From the NCBI GenBank assembly GCA_018398815.1, contig CM031595.1, positions 56,589,324 through 56,653,323 of the forward strand: a stretch of 64,000 nucleotides of DNA. The letters run 5' to 3'. The notes beneath the pieces are model-generated. The model had not been told where the DNA came from and made no database searches. It saw only the letters and a program-made list of their open reading frames with translations. This DNA is from Conus ventricosus. Lineage: Eukaryota; Mollusca; Gastropoda; Neogastropoda; Conidae. Shown here piece after piece: positions 9,622 through 21,500 of the stretch; the stretch's first letter is position 1; every line of letters starts with the position of its first letter. The translations under genes were made by a program, and so were the position numbers.

Positions 9622-9721
9622 TTTGTAGAAATTTCATGGAGCGCGACCGTTCTGGTTCGCATTCGTTATTAAAGCATGTTCTAAAAACGAGGACGGGCGG
9701 GTTTTCAAAATAATGGGTTTT

Positions 9722-9821
9722 NNNNNNNNNNNNNNNNNNNNNNNNNNNNNNNNNNNNNNNNNNNNNNNNNNNNNNNNNNNNNNNNNNNNNNNNNNNNNNN
9801 NNNNNNNNNNNNNNNNNNNNN
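9722..9821. other. Assembly gap (100 N)
   Basis: A run of exactly 100 N, the usual placeholder for a gap of unknown size. It separates the Polinton-like segment from the 3' part of hAT-like transposon A, so the junction between them is unknown. Confidence 0.99.
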
Positions 9822-9860
9822 TACTTTTCATACCCCTGCTACTATTTTTGGATATCTCAG

Positions 9861-10904
9861 CTACTCCAAGACATTTTGGGGGGTAAACAGTCTGAGAACT
9901 TGATCTACTCCTGAAGTATGGGCAAAACTGAACAGTAAAAATGCAGATGAAGCAGAGTTTTCTCCTGAAAATAAAAAAGTTTCTCGATGAGTCGGGATTT
10001 TCTTTCTTTGCCATCTTTTGTTGCTGTCATGAATGTTTTTCCTGATGGTATCCTGGAGTTTGTTGATTGTCATTTTGGTTTCCAGCTGAAGGTCATGCTG
10101 ACTGAAGATATCCTCAACAAACTGTTGATAAACACGCTTGTCATCTCCCTGAAGATAGCTGAAATAAAACAGTGTAAGTGCATCAAACATTCTCACTGTA
10201 TCAAGGGCTATGTCCAGTAATGACAGCCAGCGGTGAGACACAAATTCCATTGGCAAAGATGGCTTGATGTTCAGTGCCAAGCACAGATCTGCAAGCAGTG
10301 CCCCATTGTGTGGTGACCATCTAAAATCTGCGTGTAAGCTATTCAGCAACTCTCAACATGTTTCTGGAATGGGGCGCAAAATTCCTTCGCTGCATTGTGT
10401 GCATGGTGACAGGAGTCGCCGTCAATGTCTAAAAGGTGTGGTGCTTTCCGTTCCCGAATCAGAGTCTCCAGTCCAGACTTCTTACCTCGCATCACTGCAC
10501 ATGAGTCTGTGAGGAGAGCCATCAAATTTGTCCAAGGCAAATGGAATTGTTCAAAAATGTCAACTACTTTGCCGTACAAAATCTCACTTGTCAGACGTCT
10601 GACAACAAAAGATACAAGATGATGGACAACTGTTTTCTTCAGGGTTACAAGAATAGTCACAACTTTTTTGTGGTTAGAATTCATGGCTTCATCCAGATTT
10701 AAAGCAAAGGGGTTTCCCTCAATTCCGATAGAAGTTCATCTTGAAACGTTGCTGCCACGCCATATTTGAGTTTGTAGGATGCAGTGGCGTCATCCAGTCG
10801 CATTCTGTCACATGCAGCTTTGTCGTTGGAAAGAGCTGTCACCAGGTCCAAAACTTGGGGGTGCCGCTGCAAGTGCATGGATTTTCTGCCAAAAAGGCGA
10901 TGAC
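9861..10904 (-). pseudogene. hAT-like transposase core, exon 3 of transposon A
   Basis: The exon begins after a good acceptor (tctttttgcag before GTCATCG). It reads through ASYKLKYGV, ELLSELRETPLL, a NLDEAMNSNHKK block that probably supplies the first catalytic aspartate, and LTDSCAVMRGKKSG with the second. It continues with PHLLDIDGDSCHHAHNAAKE, the His-rich block typical of this hAT subgroup, and then SHRWLSLLD. Transposon B and the OTU-carrying element at 48185-54769 share these blocks. Two frame changes interrupt it. After 9990 the frame degenerates and ends at 9861. The C-terminal dimerisation region is missing, presumably in the gap or deleted. Confidence 0.7.
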
Positions 10905-10978
10905 CTGCAAAAAGATGCCATGGCATTGGTCATATATATATATATTCAAAGTTGTTCACCCAAGAAAGTGACAGAGAC

Positions 10979-10979
<1 letters not shown>

Positions 10980-11018
<39 letters not shown>
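10980..11018. repeat. 39-base C homopolymer
   Basis: A pure C run, the longest G/C homopolymer in the window. A shorter run of 22 C follows at 11169-11190. Both lie in intron 2 of transposon A. Their exact lengths are likely to be unreliable. Confidence 0.9.
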
Positions 11019-11254
11019 ATATACATGTTTAACATTTGTATGCAGTAGCAAATCAAAAGCCGATATGAATGGCATTTCTGTATGACTCATTAAAAAACAT
11101 GCGTGTATGGGTATCAAATCAAGTCACAATGTGTTTCTTAAGGATGAAACAGATAAGCTTATGACGTTCCCCCCCCCCCCCCCCCCCCCCACTCCCCCCC
11201 GATCTGATCCTCCAAACAACAACTCAAATAAGGCGATGTATGTAAACTGTTATC

Positions 11255-11297
<43 letters not shown>

Positions 11298-11363
11298 ACA
11301 TCTTCTTTTTCAGTCTCACTATCTTCATTATCTTATCCTTATAATTACTCATTCATAACCTAC

Positions 11364-11481
11364 CAAAGCTTCAGAATTGCTGATCCTGTCACAAAGGGGA
11401 GTATTCAAAGGCAAGCTGTCTTCAAGTTTTTCAGCAAACATTGGGTTCGCACCATAGACAGGATCCTTTTTCTTGGACAGC
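11364..11481 (-). pseudogene. Exon 2 of hAT-like transposon A
   Basis: A 118-bp segment bounded by acceptor tttgcag and donor GTAGGT on the minus strand. It is open in one frame, with the phrases DPVYGANPMFAEKLEDSLP and TPLCDRISNSEAL. Exon 2 of transposon B (24728-24923) has a matching arrangement, including a 'KDRVSNLEA' phrase, which supports reading both as the same internal exon. Confidence 0.6.
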
Positions 11482-11905
11482 CTGCAAAATGTATAAAATA
11501 CTCATGTCAAGATTTTACATAGATTTACACAATCTAAACAAATTCATTGGCCACTCTGCTCTGCAAGCAAAAACACTTTTTTTTTTTTTTTAGATCAAGT
11601 AGGAAAATAAACCATTGATGGCCTTATAATTATGCAGACTTAAATCAGTCTCCAACATAATAATAATTATGAACATTTCACAGTGCACATCTCTGCCTAT
11701 GCAGAGCTCATGCCAAGTCAAGTCAAGTGGGTAGTTTAAAGTCAGTCGCCCAGAAGGATTGCTGACTAAAGTAATATTCTTTGATATAAAAATTTCGTCA
11801 AAAGACTTTCATATATATTCTGAAAGCTCAAGCCACTTTACAATACAAACTCCCTACCTTTACATTAGCTCTCGAGTCCGAGAGAGAGAGAGAGAGGGGA
11901 GGAGG

Positions 11906-11954
<49 letters not shown>

Positions 11955-12319
11955 TTTTCTCACAAACCTGTCCATGATTAAGCATCCTACTGTGACGTTT
12001 TTTGGTTTTTTTTTTTACAGAGATACAACACTGTCCACGATTTGGCATCATACTGTGACGTTTTTTTGTTTTTTTTTTAAACAGAGATACAAAACTATTA
12101 CATCACTAACCCAGCAAACATTGATACTTTTACTTTTAGATGGGCACTCTGCATGCGTCTGTGTGTGTGCGTGCGTACGCGCGTGTGTGTGTGCGCGCGC
12201 ATGTGTGTGTGTGTGCGTGCGCGCGCGTGTGTGTGCGCGCGGATGTGGTGTGTGTGTGTGTGTGTGTGTGGATTTGTGTGTGTGTATGTATTGGTAAGAA
12301 TCGAAGTCCCGAATGGAAG
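11482..12319. other. Intron of transposon A with microsatellites
   Basis: No coding segment. It contains a (GA)n block at 11880-11948, two similar T-rich phrases (tactgtgacgttttttggtt and its near copy 60 bp later, 11989-12070), and an alternating purine-pyrimidine tract of (GT)n and (GC)n at about 12158-12290 that could adopt left-handed DNA. Confidence 0.7.
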
Positions 12320-12439
12320 CATGGGTGAAACCTGGGAAAATTGAAAATCCTGAAAGGTGGGGTCCAGGGGCCGGGAGGCCCCCTTCTTCTTTCTTCTTCC
12401 TAAAATACTGGTTCACTCAAAAACGAGTAGGTCACCAGC

Positions 12440-14105
12440 GCGCATATTAAAAAATAAAATAAAATAACATAAAACAGTGCGACTCTGACTGTTGGCCCCT
12501 GGAGCAAATTTGGCAACAAGGGGTCGCACTGGATTTAAAAGCAATGGCCAAATTCAGGCCCAGGTGATAATAAAATATCTGGGGAAATAAAAATAGAAAA
12601 TCATCAATATGCAGATCTCAAAACTGTCGAATCAATTTGTCCCTTGAATGAGATTGCACTTGTGGCGATCTTGATGGCACCCGGCAGTGAGTTCCACAGC
12701 CGTACAGAACTGGGATAAAAAGAATGTAAGTGGTTGTCAATATTTGATGCAGGTATGGTATAACATTGACCGCCACTCCTGGTGCTACTTTTATTCAATA
12801 CTAGTTGTTCCATTGGAATATCAATTACTTTAGCTCTGCCTTTGAAAAAGGTGTTAAGTTTAATAAAAGCTCTTCTCTCTTCTAAGGGTTTCCATTCTAA
12901 TTTCCTCATGTTCTTCCTAGTATTCCCCTTTTCTCTGATGTGGTTCCCTGTTACGAACCGTGCTGCTCTCTTCTGAATCTTTTCGAGGTTATCAATGTCC
13001 TTTAGATGGTAAGGATCCCAAACTGAGCAACCATATTCCAGTACTGGTCTAACCAGTGTTTTGTAGCAGTCGTCTTTAACCTTTTGGGGGCAGTCATTGA
13101 TGTTCCTGTATAAGAAAGCTAAGATGTTATTTGCTTTCTTACATACTAAATTGTAATGTTCTTTCCATTTGAGACGACTATCTATAATCACGCCTAAATA
13201 TTTTGCAGCATTAGTTTCTTTAAGAATAGTATTATGGATAGAATAATCTGATCTAATTGGTGAGCGCTTGTTACATATACGCAACACTTGGCACTTTTGG
13301 GGATGAAATTCCATTTTCCAAGTTCTTTCCCACTCTTGTAAAGCGTTTAGATCTTCTTGTAGAATGCGAGTATCATTCTTGCTTCTGATTGTTCTATATA
13401 CTAAACTGTCATCTGCAAAAAGCCTTATAGTAGTTCCAGGAGAGAGATTTCTACTTATGTCATTTATATAAATTAAGAAAAACAAGGGCCCCAGAACAGT
13501 TCCTGTGGTACACCTGACAAGACTGGTTTACAATGGGATGACGACCCTTCCACAACAACTTTCTGCGTTCTCCCAACGAGGAATGATCTAGCCCATTTTA
13601 GCAAAGAACCGTCAATGCCAATGTGTTCTAATTTAAGCAGCAGGCCCTCATGGTCAACCTTATCAAAGGCTTTAGAAAAGTCTAATAAAATTGCATCTAT
13701 TTGCTGTCTGTTATTTAAACAGTTACTAAAATCATTGAGAGTTGTTATAAGTTGAGTCTCACAACTCCTTCGCTGTCTAAAACCATGCTGGGAATTATTT
13801 AAGAAGTCATATTTGTCAAGATGGTCCATTATGCTACTATATATTATGTGTTCAAGTAGTTTAGCTGATATGGATGTAAGAGATACAGGTCTATAGTTCT
13901 CTGCTTTTGTTTTGTCACCCTTTTTGAATAAGGGAACAATGCTCGCATCTCGCCACTCATCAGGTATTACTCCCTGGTCCAGTGAAGCTTGGTAAAGTAA
14001 TTGGTATACCTCACTCAATTCATTGGCACATAATTTTAAGAGCTTGCCAGGAATGCCATCGGGACCAGTAGCTTTGTTTTCTTTGATATTGGTCAGTAAC
14101 TTAAA
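12440..14105 (-). mobile_element. 5'-truncated non-LTR retrotransposon (CR1/Jockey-like)
   Basis: Minus-strand reverse-transcriptase fragment whose 5' end stops near 14105, where a G/C-rich palindromic sequence begins. The 3' end is near 12440-12470, where a (TTTTA)-like tail is seen on the minus strand. No endonuclease domain remains. The clade is uncertain between CR1 and Jockey relatives. Confidence 0.75.
12604..14105 (-). pseudogene. Non-LTR reverse transcriptase, one frameshift
   Basis: The first frame carries the block ENKATGPDGIPGKLLK, then NYRPVSLTS, QHGFRQRRSCETQL and the palm aspartate strand AILLDFSKAFDKVDH. It reaches GVPQ, where a one-base shift near 13480 moves the frame. The second frame continues with FFLIYINDI, the catalytic FADDSLVYR box and a thumb/C-terminal part with LEYGCSVWDPY. 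The enzyme primes reverse transcription at a nicked target. Apart from the one shift the domain is complete, so this copy is fairly young or the shift is an assembly error. Confidence 0.85.
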
Positions 14106-14111
14106 TACCCC

Positions 14112-14172
14112 TGGCGGGGTCAAGGGGCAGAGCCCCTTGTCGGGGGTCAGGGGGCAAAGCCCCTGAAGCTGA
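14112..14172. repeat. Tandem G/C-rich palindromic units
   Basis: Two adjacent units each hold a short hairpin, AAGGGGC-aga-GCCCCTT and CAGGGGGC-aaa-GCCCCTG, each preceded by GGGGTC. A related unit (GGGGTCCAGGGGCC...GGCCCCC) lies at 12357-12382, near the other end of the hAT remnant. Confidence 0.7.
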
Positions 14173-14345
14173 AGCATTTTTACATTTTCGTTATTAAAAT
14201 CAGACCATTTTGAGGTACTTTCAGCATGTTTTTATAAGTGAAATAAGACTAATGTTGTGTCCCAGAGTAACTTATGCTGCCCCCCCCCCCAAAAAAAACA
14301 AAAAAAAACACACACAATAAAAGCCGACCACCCACTCCTATTCTA

Positions 14346-14351
<6 letters not shown>

Positions 14352-14440
<89 letters not shown>
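14352..14440. repeat. (GT)n-(GA)n compound microsatellite
   Basis: About 15 GT units followed directly by more than 25 GA units. Another (GA)n run is at 14573-14610. They sit in the first intron of the hAT remnant. Confidence 0.9.
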
Positions 14441-14443
<3 letters not shown>

Positions 14444-14569
14444 ATTGATCTTTAATACCCAAGGATGAAGATTTTAGGCCAAAGCCTAGTCTTACAATCT
14501 GTCCTTGTCAAGCATACATTATTTCAGCACATATCATTCATACAGACAATTCAACATAGCAACATGATA

Positions 14570-14610
<41 letters not shown>

Positions 14611-14620
14611 CGTTGCCTAC

Positions 14621-14827
14621 CTTTGCATTTTCCTGGTGTTTCTTCTATTTGACATGCTTTTTGAGTGCCGTTATGCCAGAGCTTCCATACTTGATGTCCT
14701 GCAAGCAGACGATGCACCGGGCAACGCCAGCAGCTGTGGTTTTGCGGCACCAAGTCAGAAATGTGTCGCCCTTTCCCATTTCGCCATCATTGTCCGGACC
14801 TCTTTCGTCCAGCCATCGCCAAGACAT
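14621..14827 (-). pseudogene. BED-type zinc-finger exon of the hAT remnant
   Basis: It starts at MSWRWLDERG and encodes a zinc finger, ARCIVCLQDIKYGSSGITAL then KKHVK and KKH, giving the C-x2-C and H-x-H ligands. An in-frame TAG sits between the two histidine positions. The exon ends at a splice donor (GCAAAG followed by GTAGGC). The finger would bind transposon ends. With no transposase exons left and a stop in the finger, it is non-functional. Confidence 0.65.
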
Positions 14828-15407
14828 TTGTTGGGGACAGAAGCATCGATCAGCGACGTGTCTTCATTCACAGCCACAAACGGCATCGTGCTCAAAGAAG
14901 AGAATGAAGTGCAGCAGATTCAGACTACATCTAGGTCGACGGGATCGTTCCGACGTGAAGAAGATCGTTGCGACGTGAAGACGTGCGACGTGAACACGCT
15001 GTAGGCTATCGTGAAAATGGCGCAAATCGGAAGACAAGTTTTGCAACAACTTGGACGGCGCATGCATGAGTTGTTCAAGAACGCAGCTTCACCAAAAACT
15101 ACCCAAAAAAGGAAAATCGACCACAACGAACGCCGATGTCCGGATTTCCGGACAAACGACCAATACGAAATCCGGATTCCGGATTTTCCGGACGTGTGGT
15201 TTCACCCATGTGGAAGGTAATTATGAATGGAGAAGATCACAGATTCATACAACATTCATTGAGGGACATCAGAAAATGAACAGAATCTATCTCACTCAGT
15301 AACTGCGACAGTAAGATCTTCATTCCGTTTGTTATGTCCCTTAAGTTTCGTATGATCTTCTCCACGATCACGTAAACATTAGAAAATACGGCTGAATTTA
15401 CACTTAC

Positions 15408-15687
15408 CTGGCAGAGTTGTGTTAGCTTTCAGGCTGTCTATTGCCTTCCGATGTTTGGAAGTTTTCACGTGGTCATCCAGACAAACGCGACCACGAGGAC
15501 CGTATTTCAGATCGCATTTGCAAAGAGTGCAAAACGCTGTTCCTGGAGTCAGCAGCTTCCGAATATGAAGGCCTAGTCTCTCCTCCACAGCTTTCACCAC
15601 AAATTCCGTCCATTCCCACCTCCAGCTGTTTTTCTCGCCAGAATCATCGAAGGAATCAGCACGCTGAATAATGATTCTTGCCGCCAT
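15408..15687 (-). pseudogene. BED-type zinc-finger exon 1 of transposon A
   Basis: From the methionine at 15687 it reads MAARIIIQRADSF, then a tryptophan-rich NSWRWEWTEFV block, and the finger FCTLCKCDLKYG followed by LDDHVKTSKHRK (C-x2-C, H-x5-H). It ends at KANTTLPG with donor CCAG/GTAAGT. The exon at 61511-61808 has the same plan, including a terminal LPG at the donor. Such an N-terminal finger recognises the element's ends. It appears intact but has no complete downstream gene. Confidence 0.7.
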
Positions 15688-15890
15688 CATGAAAGCTTCC
15701 CGCAAACTAAAGCGAACTTGTTTCGCGCCATTTGAAGACGCCGACTACCGAACCGTTTGCCGATATCGCTCTGTATAATAACCATAACGTGATTTTCGAT
15801 TTCTGCGGACAGATTTTTTTTTGCGCTGAATCACAAAACAAAAACGCGGAAATCCGCGCAACCGCGGAAAATTACAAGCCATAGTGTTGA

Positions 15891-16476
15891 TGTCCTTCTG
15901 ACAGATGGGTCCAGTGCAGCACAGGCTTTCAGTACAGGGTTGTTGACAGGCATCTTCTTCTGTAGATTTAATGCGCATGCCTTGTATGCATCTCTAAGTT
16001 TGTTCATGAAGCTCTTCTTGTGGCTCAAACCTTCCCTGGTGTTCAGTAGGTCAGCAGCTTCTACTGGAACAAAGATGTCCGATTTCTGGTTTGCCTCCTT
16101 CTCAATTGCAATTTGATGAGGCTTCTTCGACAAACATTCTGGAGTCAGGAAACCCTTGCAAAAGTCGTTGAATAGTTCATGCTGTTTGTCATGCAGACGA
16201 TGCATCGATGGCTCTTTCTGCTGAAAAAACAGTACATATTTCTTGAGGCTTGGCAGTACTGAAATGTACACATGAAGGGTGCACAAAGTTCTATCCTGTT
16301 GTCAAAAAACTTCTCAAGAAGTCGAGCCTTCCTGTCTTTGCCTTCTTTTGTGAAGGTTTTGAACTTGGACCGCAGATACTGTTGAATTCTTGTGATGCTG
16401 TCTCTTCCAGTGGCAGACACTTGACGTCTTTTGCATTATCTTCTCTACAATGTCAGCTTGCAGTTGACAATCTTCT
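15891..16476 (-). pseudogene. C-terminal part of the transposon B transposase
   Basis: Continues the core from 22479 after removal of the LINE. It includes RIQQYLRSKFKTFTKEGKDR, a block with RLHDKQHELFNDFCKGFLTPE and, lower down, LSHKKSFMNKLRDAYKACAL and KACAALDPSVRR. The last block corresponds to the 'LTALDPELQQ' region of the OTU-carrying element. One frame shift falls near 16200-16290. The frame breaks off near 15890, where transposon A begins, so the dimerisation motif is absent. Confidence 0.6.
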
Positions 16477-17214
16477 CCCTCCGGGGGTTGCGACCTTGTC
16501 GTGGTCGGAGGGTTTGCGTGGTCCAGTGATCCCTTAGGCTTTGCTGGGGGGGGGCATCAATACTTGGAGATAGGCTGTTTTTTCACACTGCTTCTAGGCC
16601 TGAGAGGTGCAGATGCTGTTTGGCCTAAGCGTAACGTGGTAAGGAGTTGATGCCCCTGGTAGGGCTTCCCATGTCAGATAGGCTAAGGGTGAGGATCCTG
16701 ACTAAGAGTAACCCGCCTTTCTCCTTTTCTTGTTTTCTGCCTCCCTTATTTGGCCCTTTTCTATCTTCGTCTCCCTTCAAGTCTTTTTTTTCCACACTCC
16801 TTTTCTCTCTGTGGTCTCCTTAAGATCCGCCGCGTTTGCCGTGCGGTGCGACCTGTGTCGAGGGGAATGAGATCCTGGTGATTGAGAGGGCCAGTGCTCT
16901 CAACACATCACTTTGGCTCGGACCTCTCCTAGACAGGGAGTAAAACTTTGGCCCGGGTGTACTAATCGGCTCCCCTTCTTGGGGTTGGGTCAAGAGGGGC
17001 AGTTCCCCAGCTGGCCAAGTAAACCCCTGCAGTGCTCAGCTCTCTGTTCCCAGGAGTTGAGCATGATCGGGGGGGATAGGGTTGGTTGCTTCTGCTTGTC
17101 GTATGTCTCTCCCGAAGCCTGGAAGGGTCAAGACATTGGTTTCTTGGCCCTGGCCCCTTAGTTGGACTCCAAGGTGGGTGGGTAAGGGAGGGATGAATTA
17201 AAAATAAATTAAAT

Positions 17215-18522
17215 ATGACTTCTTCAAAAAACTACCCCCCCAAAAGGAAGAGGAAGGCGGTCTCCCCTATTTCAGGGGAATTTGAAACAGACAGTGATTC
17301 TGACAGTGAGGTAAGACAGAGGACAGGTTTCTGGGCTTCCTGGCTCGTGGTGGAAGGGACAGAGCAGGAAAGACCCCTTTCAGCTCTGAGCCCTTTTGCT
17401 GTCCAAAAGGGCTTTCATGGTATAGCAGGTGAACCTAGGTCCATAAAAAGGTTGAGGAAGGGTTTCGTTTCTTGTTCAATGTCGATCACAGAAACAATCT
17501 GAACAGCTGTTGAAAGCAATAAAACTAGTGGATAGGGAGATCAGGGTGACTCCCCATAAACAGTTAAATTCATCCAAAGGTTTGTGATTCGCTGCAGAGA
17601 TCTAGCGGGTGTCTCAGAGGCAGAATAAAAACGGAACTGGCGTCCCAGGGTGTGACGGAGGTGCGCAGGGTGACAGTCAAGAAAGGTGCAGAGAGAGTGG
17701 CCACCAACACCCTCTTTCTGACCTTCTGCAACCCTGTGCTGCCTCCGGTTGTCAAAGTCGGCTACCTGATTGTCCGGGTTCAGTTGTACGTTCCGTCCCC
17801 GTTGAGGTCTTCCGATGCCAGAAGTTTGGCCATGTCAGAGACCGTTGTTCTGGGCAGGAGGTGTGTGGTATTTGCTGCAAGGCAACCCATGATGGGCCGT
17901 GTACAGATCCGGCACATTGTGCAAACTGCGGTGGCGACCATCCCTCCTCTTCACGGAATTGTCCTCTGTGGATTCAGGAATCTGCAATACAAAGGGTTAA
18001 GACAGAAAAGAAGATCTCCTTTTTTGAAGCCCGCAAGCAGGTTGTGGGCAGTCCGTCGCCGACAGCTTCTTCCTAGGGCTTCGGCCGTAAAGAAATTTCC
18101 AACAGTTCCAACTCGGTCAGTCTGCTGTCAGACTGATAACTTTACGTTTTCGAAGACATTGCAAGGAAAAACTGTCAGCTCTGGGGGAAGCAGGTCCACC
18201 CCCCTCTCATCCCAAAGTGAGTGCCCCTGGGGGAGGCCAAAAATCCGCCACCCCCTCAGACTGCCCAGCAGTCTACAACATCTGCTGCTGGGCAAAATTA
18301 AAAAACCAGCACCCCCGACCTCGAACTCCTCTGTCCAGTGCCCATGCGGGCAAGGGAGTTCAACCCAGTGTGGAGATGGTGGAGATAAGGAAGAAACCTC
18401 CACCGTCTCCCAAACCCAGACCTACTTCACCTGTTGGCAAGTCTGCCAGCAGGTCTGCAGATAGTCCAGTGAAATTAAGCAACAATTTTACAGCTTTAGC
18501 GCAGATGTTGAGGAGGAGATGA
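17215..18522 (+). pseudogene. LINE ORF1, gag-like with zinc knuckles
   Basis: The start at 17215 reads MTSSKNYPPKRKRKAV, followed by an acidic SDSDSEV stretch. After two frame shifts the central part holds three CCHC-type knuckles, CQKFGHVRDRC, CGICCKATHDGPC and CANCGGDHPSSSRNC (17800-17990). A Pro/Ser-rich C-terminus ends at 18522. The protein coats the LINE RNA and acts as a nucleic-acid chaperone. Frame shifts near 17500-17620 and 18080 break it, at places where copy 2 differs by single bases. Confidence 0.75.
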
Positions 18523-18553
18523 CCTGATCTCTCTCCTTTTCGCCCTCTGCACC

Positions 18554-21500
18554 ATGGATAATACAATAATCCATTGGAATATCCGTGGTCTAAATTCCAA
18601 CTTTGAGGAGCTGCAGCTTCTGTGTCAATCTATGAAACCTTCTGTCGTGGCTCTTCAAGAAACCCAAATTCAAAGCCAGAAGACCTTTACTCTTTCTGGC
18701 TTTAATATTCTTTCAAAACCTGCACAACCTTCCACGTTGGGACTGTCGGGCGGTGTTGCCCTTCTCCTCACAAAACTTTGTTGTATAGTCCTGTCGCTCT
18801 GGTCTACCTCCCTTCAGGCTGTAGCTGCGAGAGTCACTCTCCACAAGACTGTCACAATCTGTTCTCTTTATCTACCTCCATCTGTCCCGGTTTGTCGTCA
18901 GGACCTTGTCAGTCTGTTAGGGGAACTTCCTCGACCTTTTTTGCTGTTGGGTGACTTTAACGGTCACAACCCTCTTTGGGGTAGTACCGGTTCGTCATCC
19001 AGAGGTCTGCTGATTGAGGATGTCCTTTCGGATTTGGATTTGTGTTGTCTGAACGACGGATCTGCAACTTACCTCCATTCTTCCACAGGTTTCACTTTCG
19101 TGTTTAGATTTGTCGGTTTGTGACCCCTCGCTGGTCCTAGACTATGAGTGGTCTGTCCATGACGATCTGCACGGAAGTGACCATTTCCCTGTCCTTCTAC
19201 AACCTGTAATAACTGAACACGTCTCTGTCTCTCAGCATTTAAATTATAAGAAAGCAAACTGGGATCTCTTTGCAGCCACTGTTTCTAAGGAGTTCCAGGA
19301 CACTGATTTTTTTCAGAGTCCTGACCCAGCTGAATCACTGACTAACACTATGATTAAATGTGCTAAGGCCTGTATTCCAGTGTCTTCCGATAAAACTTCA
19401 AATGCCAAAAACACCCTGGTTCGATTCAGAATGCCAACAAATTTCCAAAGTTAGAAAACGGGCTCAGCGTCAGGTATACCAACGACCTTCGGGTCCCAAC
19501 GCTCGAGCCCATCAGAAACTCCGTGCTAAATCAAGACACACCTTTTAAAATCAGTAAACGTCGGTCCTGGAGAAGCTTCTGCTCCAGGCTGACATCAAAA
19601 ACTTCCAAGAAAAAAGTGTGGAACATCATTAAGAAAATCAAAGGGAAGAACACCTGTCCCACTGTGAACCATCTCAAGTTTTCGGATTCTTTAATAACAG
19701 AGAAGAAAGCAGTTGCTAATCTGCTTGCTTCAACCATTGAAAGAATTCCTCCTCTTCTAATAAATCAGTCACTTTTGTCAAAAACAAAGCCCTAAAAGAA
19801 AAATCACCCTGCAACTTTCATCCGACAACATGGAAGACTACAATCTTCCTTTCACATTAAACGAGCTGAAATCTGCCTTACTCTCTTGCAGCGATTCCTC
19901 TCCAGGTATAGATGACATTCATTATCAACTATTGAAACATCTTCCGCAAGAAGGTCTGAACATCCTGTTACAGGTATACAACCACGTGTGGACTACAGGT
20001 TGCTTTCCCACCCTCTTGGCCGAAAGCCCTCATTATTCCATCCCCAAACCTGGAAAAAATCTTTCTAATCCATCTAACTAACCGTCCCATAGCTTTGACC
20101 AGCTGTGTCTGTAAATTGATGGAAAAAATGGTCAATGCTAGGCTCATGTGGAAACTCGAAACCGATGGCCTTTTGGCGAAAGAACAGTGTGGTTTCCGCA
20201 AACATCGTAGTACAGTTGACCATTTGATTCGTCTGGAATCTACACTTAGGAACGCTTTTTTAAACAGACAGCATGCAGTGGCAATTTTCTTCGACTTGGA
20301 GAAGGCCTACATACCACCTGGAAGTCGGGATACTTCATGATCTCCACGATCTGGGATTCGAGGTCATCTTCCGCTTTTTATTCAAAATTTTTTGGCAGAA
20401 CGACAGTTTCAGGTCCGGGTTGGCACCACTCTCTCTGATGTCCACGAGCAGAGTTGGGTGTTCCCCAGGGGAGCATACTGTCTCCTGCCCTCTTTAGTAT
20501 TAAAATCAACAACATTTGTGAAATCAGTTCAGCAGGGTTCAGACTGCTCATTGTTTTGTGGATGATTTCGCTGTCTACGCAACTGGAAGCATGTACCCGA
20601 GTGTCCAGCGCAGGCTCCAGCTTTGCGTAGATAAAATCCATCGGGGGTGGGGGATGAAAACGGTTTCACCTTTTCTCCAACAAAGACGCAATGTATTCAC
20701 TTCCATAATTTCCGTCAGTTTTTCCCAGATCCTGAACTTCAAGTAGGGAAATCTCCCATTCCAGCTGTTACAGAGGCCAAATTTCTGGGAGTCATTTTGA
20801 CCAGAAACTCAACTTTCTCAGCCACATCAAAAACCTCAAAACTTCTTGCCAGAAAGCTCTGAATATTCTGCGGGTCGTAGCGCACACCGACTGGGGCGCT
20901 GATAAGAAAACTTTGCTGCACCTCTACAGAGCCCTGGTCCGTTCCAAACTGGACTATGGTTGTGCTGTCTACGGCTCCGCAAGACCCTCTTACCTCAAAC
21001 TTTTGGACCCTATCCACCATCAAGGGCTTCATCTCTGTCTTGGAGCGTTCCGCACCACCCCTGTGTACAGCCTGTACGCAGAGGCGGGCGAACCTTCGTT
21101 GTCCAACCGCAGGCTGAAACTGTCTTTAAATTATTATATCCGACTGTTCTCAGAACCGCAGAATCCTGCCTATGACTGTGTCTTGACCCTCCATTCCAAA
21201 GTAAGTTTGAAAACAACCCTAAATGTATTCCGCCGTTTGGTCTTCGTATGCAGCCTCACGTGCGGAATGCAGGTCTAGACCTGGGAGTAGTTTCCGATTT
21301 TCCAAGTTTCCGGATCAACCTCCGTGGACCTTTTTCACACCAGAGATTCGTTTCGATCTTGCAGCTTTTCGCAAAGAGTCTACCAGCTCTCTGGCGTACA
21401 AGGCATTGTATGCTGAGCTCTGTTCGAAATTCCCATCCTATCAAAAAGTTTTCACTGACGGTTCCAAGTCTGAGGATGGAGTGGCCTGTGCAGCCTACTG

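Larger units (their letters stand above)
12320..15210 (-). mobile_element. Short hAT-like remnant nested in transposon A
   Basis: The two ends read inward as CATGGGTGAAACCTGGG (12320) and CATGGGTGAAACCACAC (15210, minus strand), giving a 13-bp identical terminal inverted repeat. The flanks share TGGAAG, which may be the remains of an 8-bp target duplication. Inside are one BED-type zinc-finger exon (14621-14827) and a LINE insertion. No transposase core is present, so this is a non-autonomous deletion form. Confidence 0.6.
9822..15890 (-). mobile_element. hAT-like transposon A, BED-finger type, 3' end lost in gap
   Basis: Minus-strand element with three recognisable exons: a BED-type zinc-finger exon (15408-15687), a short internal exon (11364-11481) and a long exon carrying the transposase core (9861-10904). 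The upper edge near 15890 is where the coding frame of transposon B stops and the sequence switches to a CCGCGG/GCGGAAAT-rich end. The same kind of GCGGAAAT-rich end opens transposon B at 62203. The lower edge is lost in the 100-N gap. A smaller hAT remnant and a LINE sit in its first intron. Confidence 0.65.

Noticed and set aside
12048..12416. His/Thr/Arg-rich open frames on both strands
   Set aside because: They come from a (GT)n/(GC)n microsatellite.
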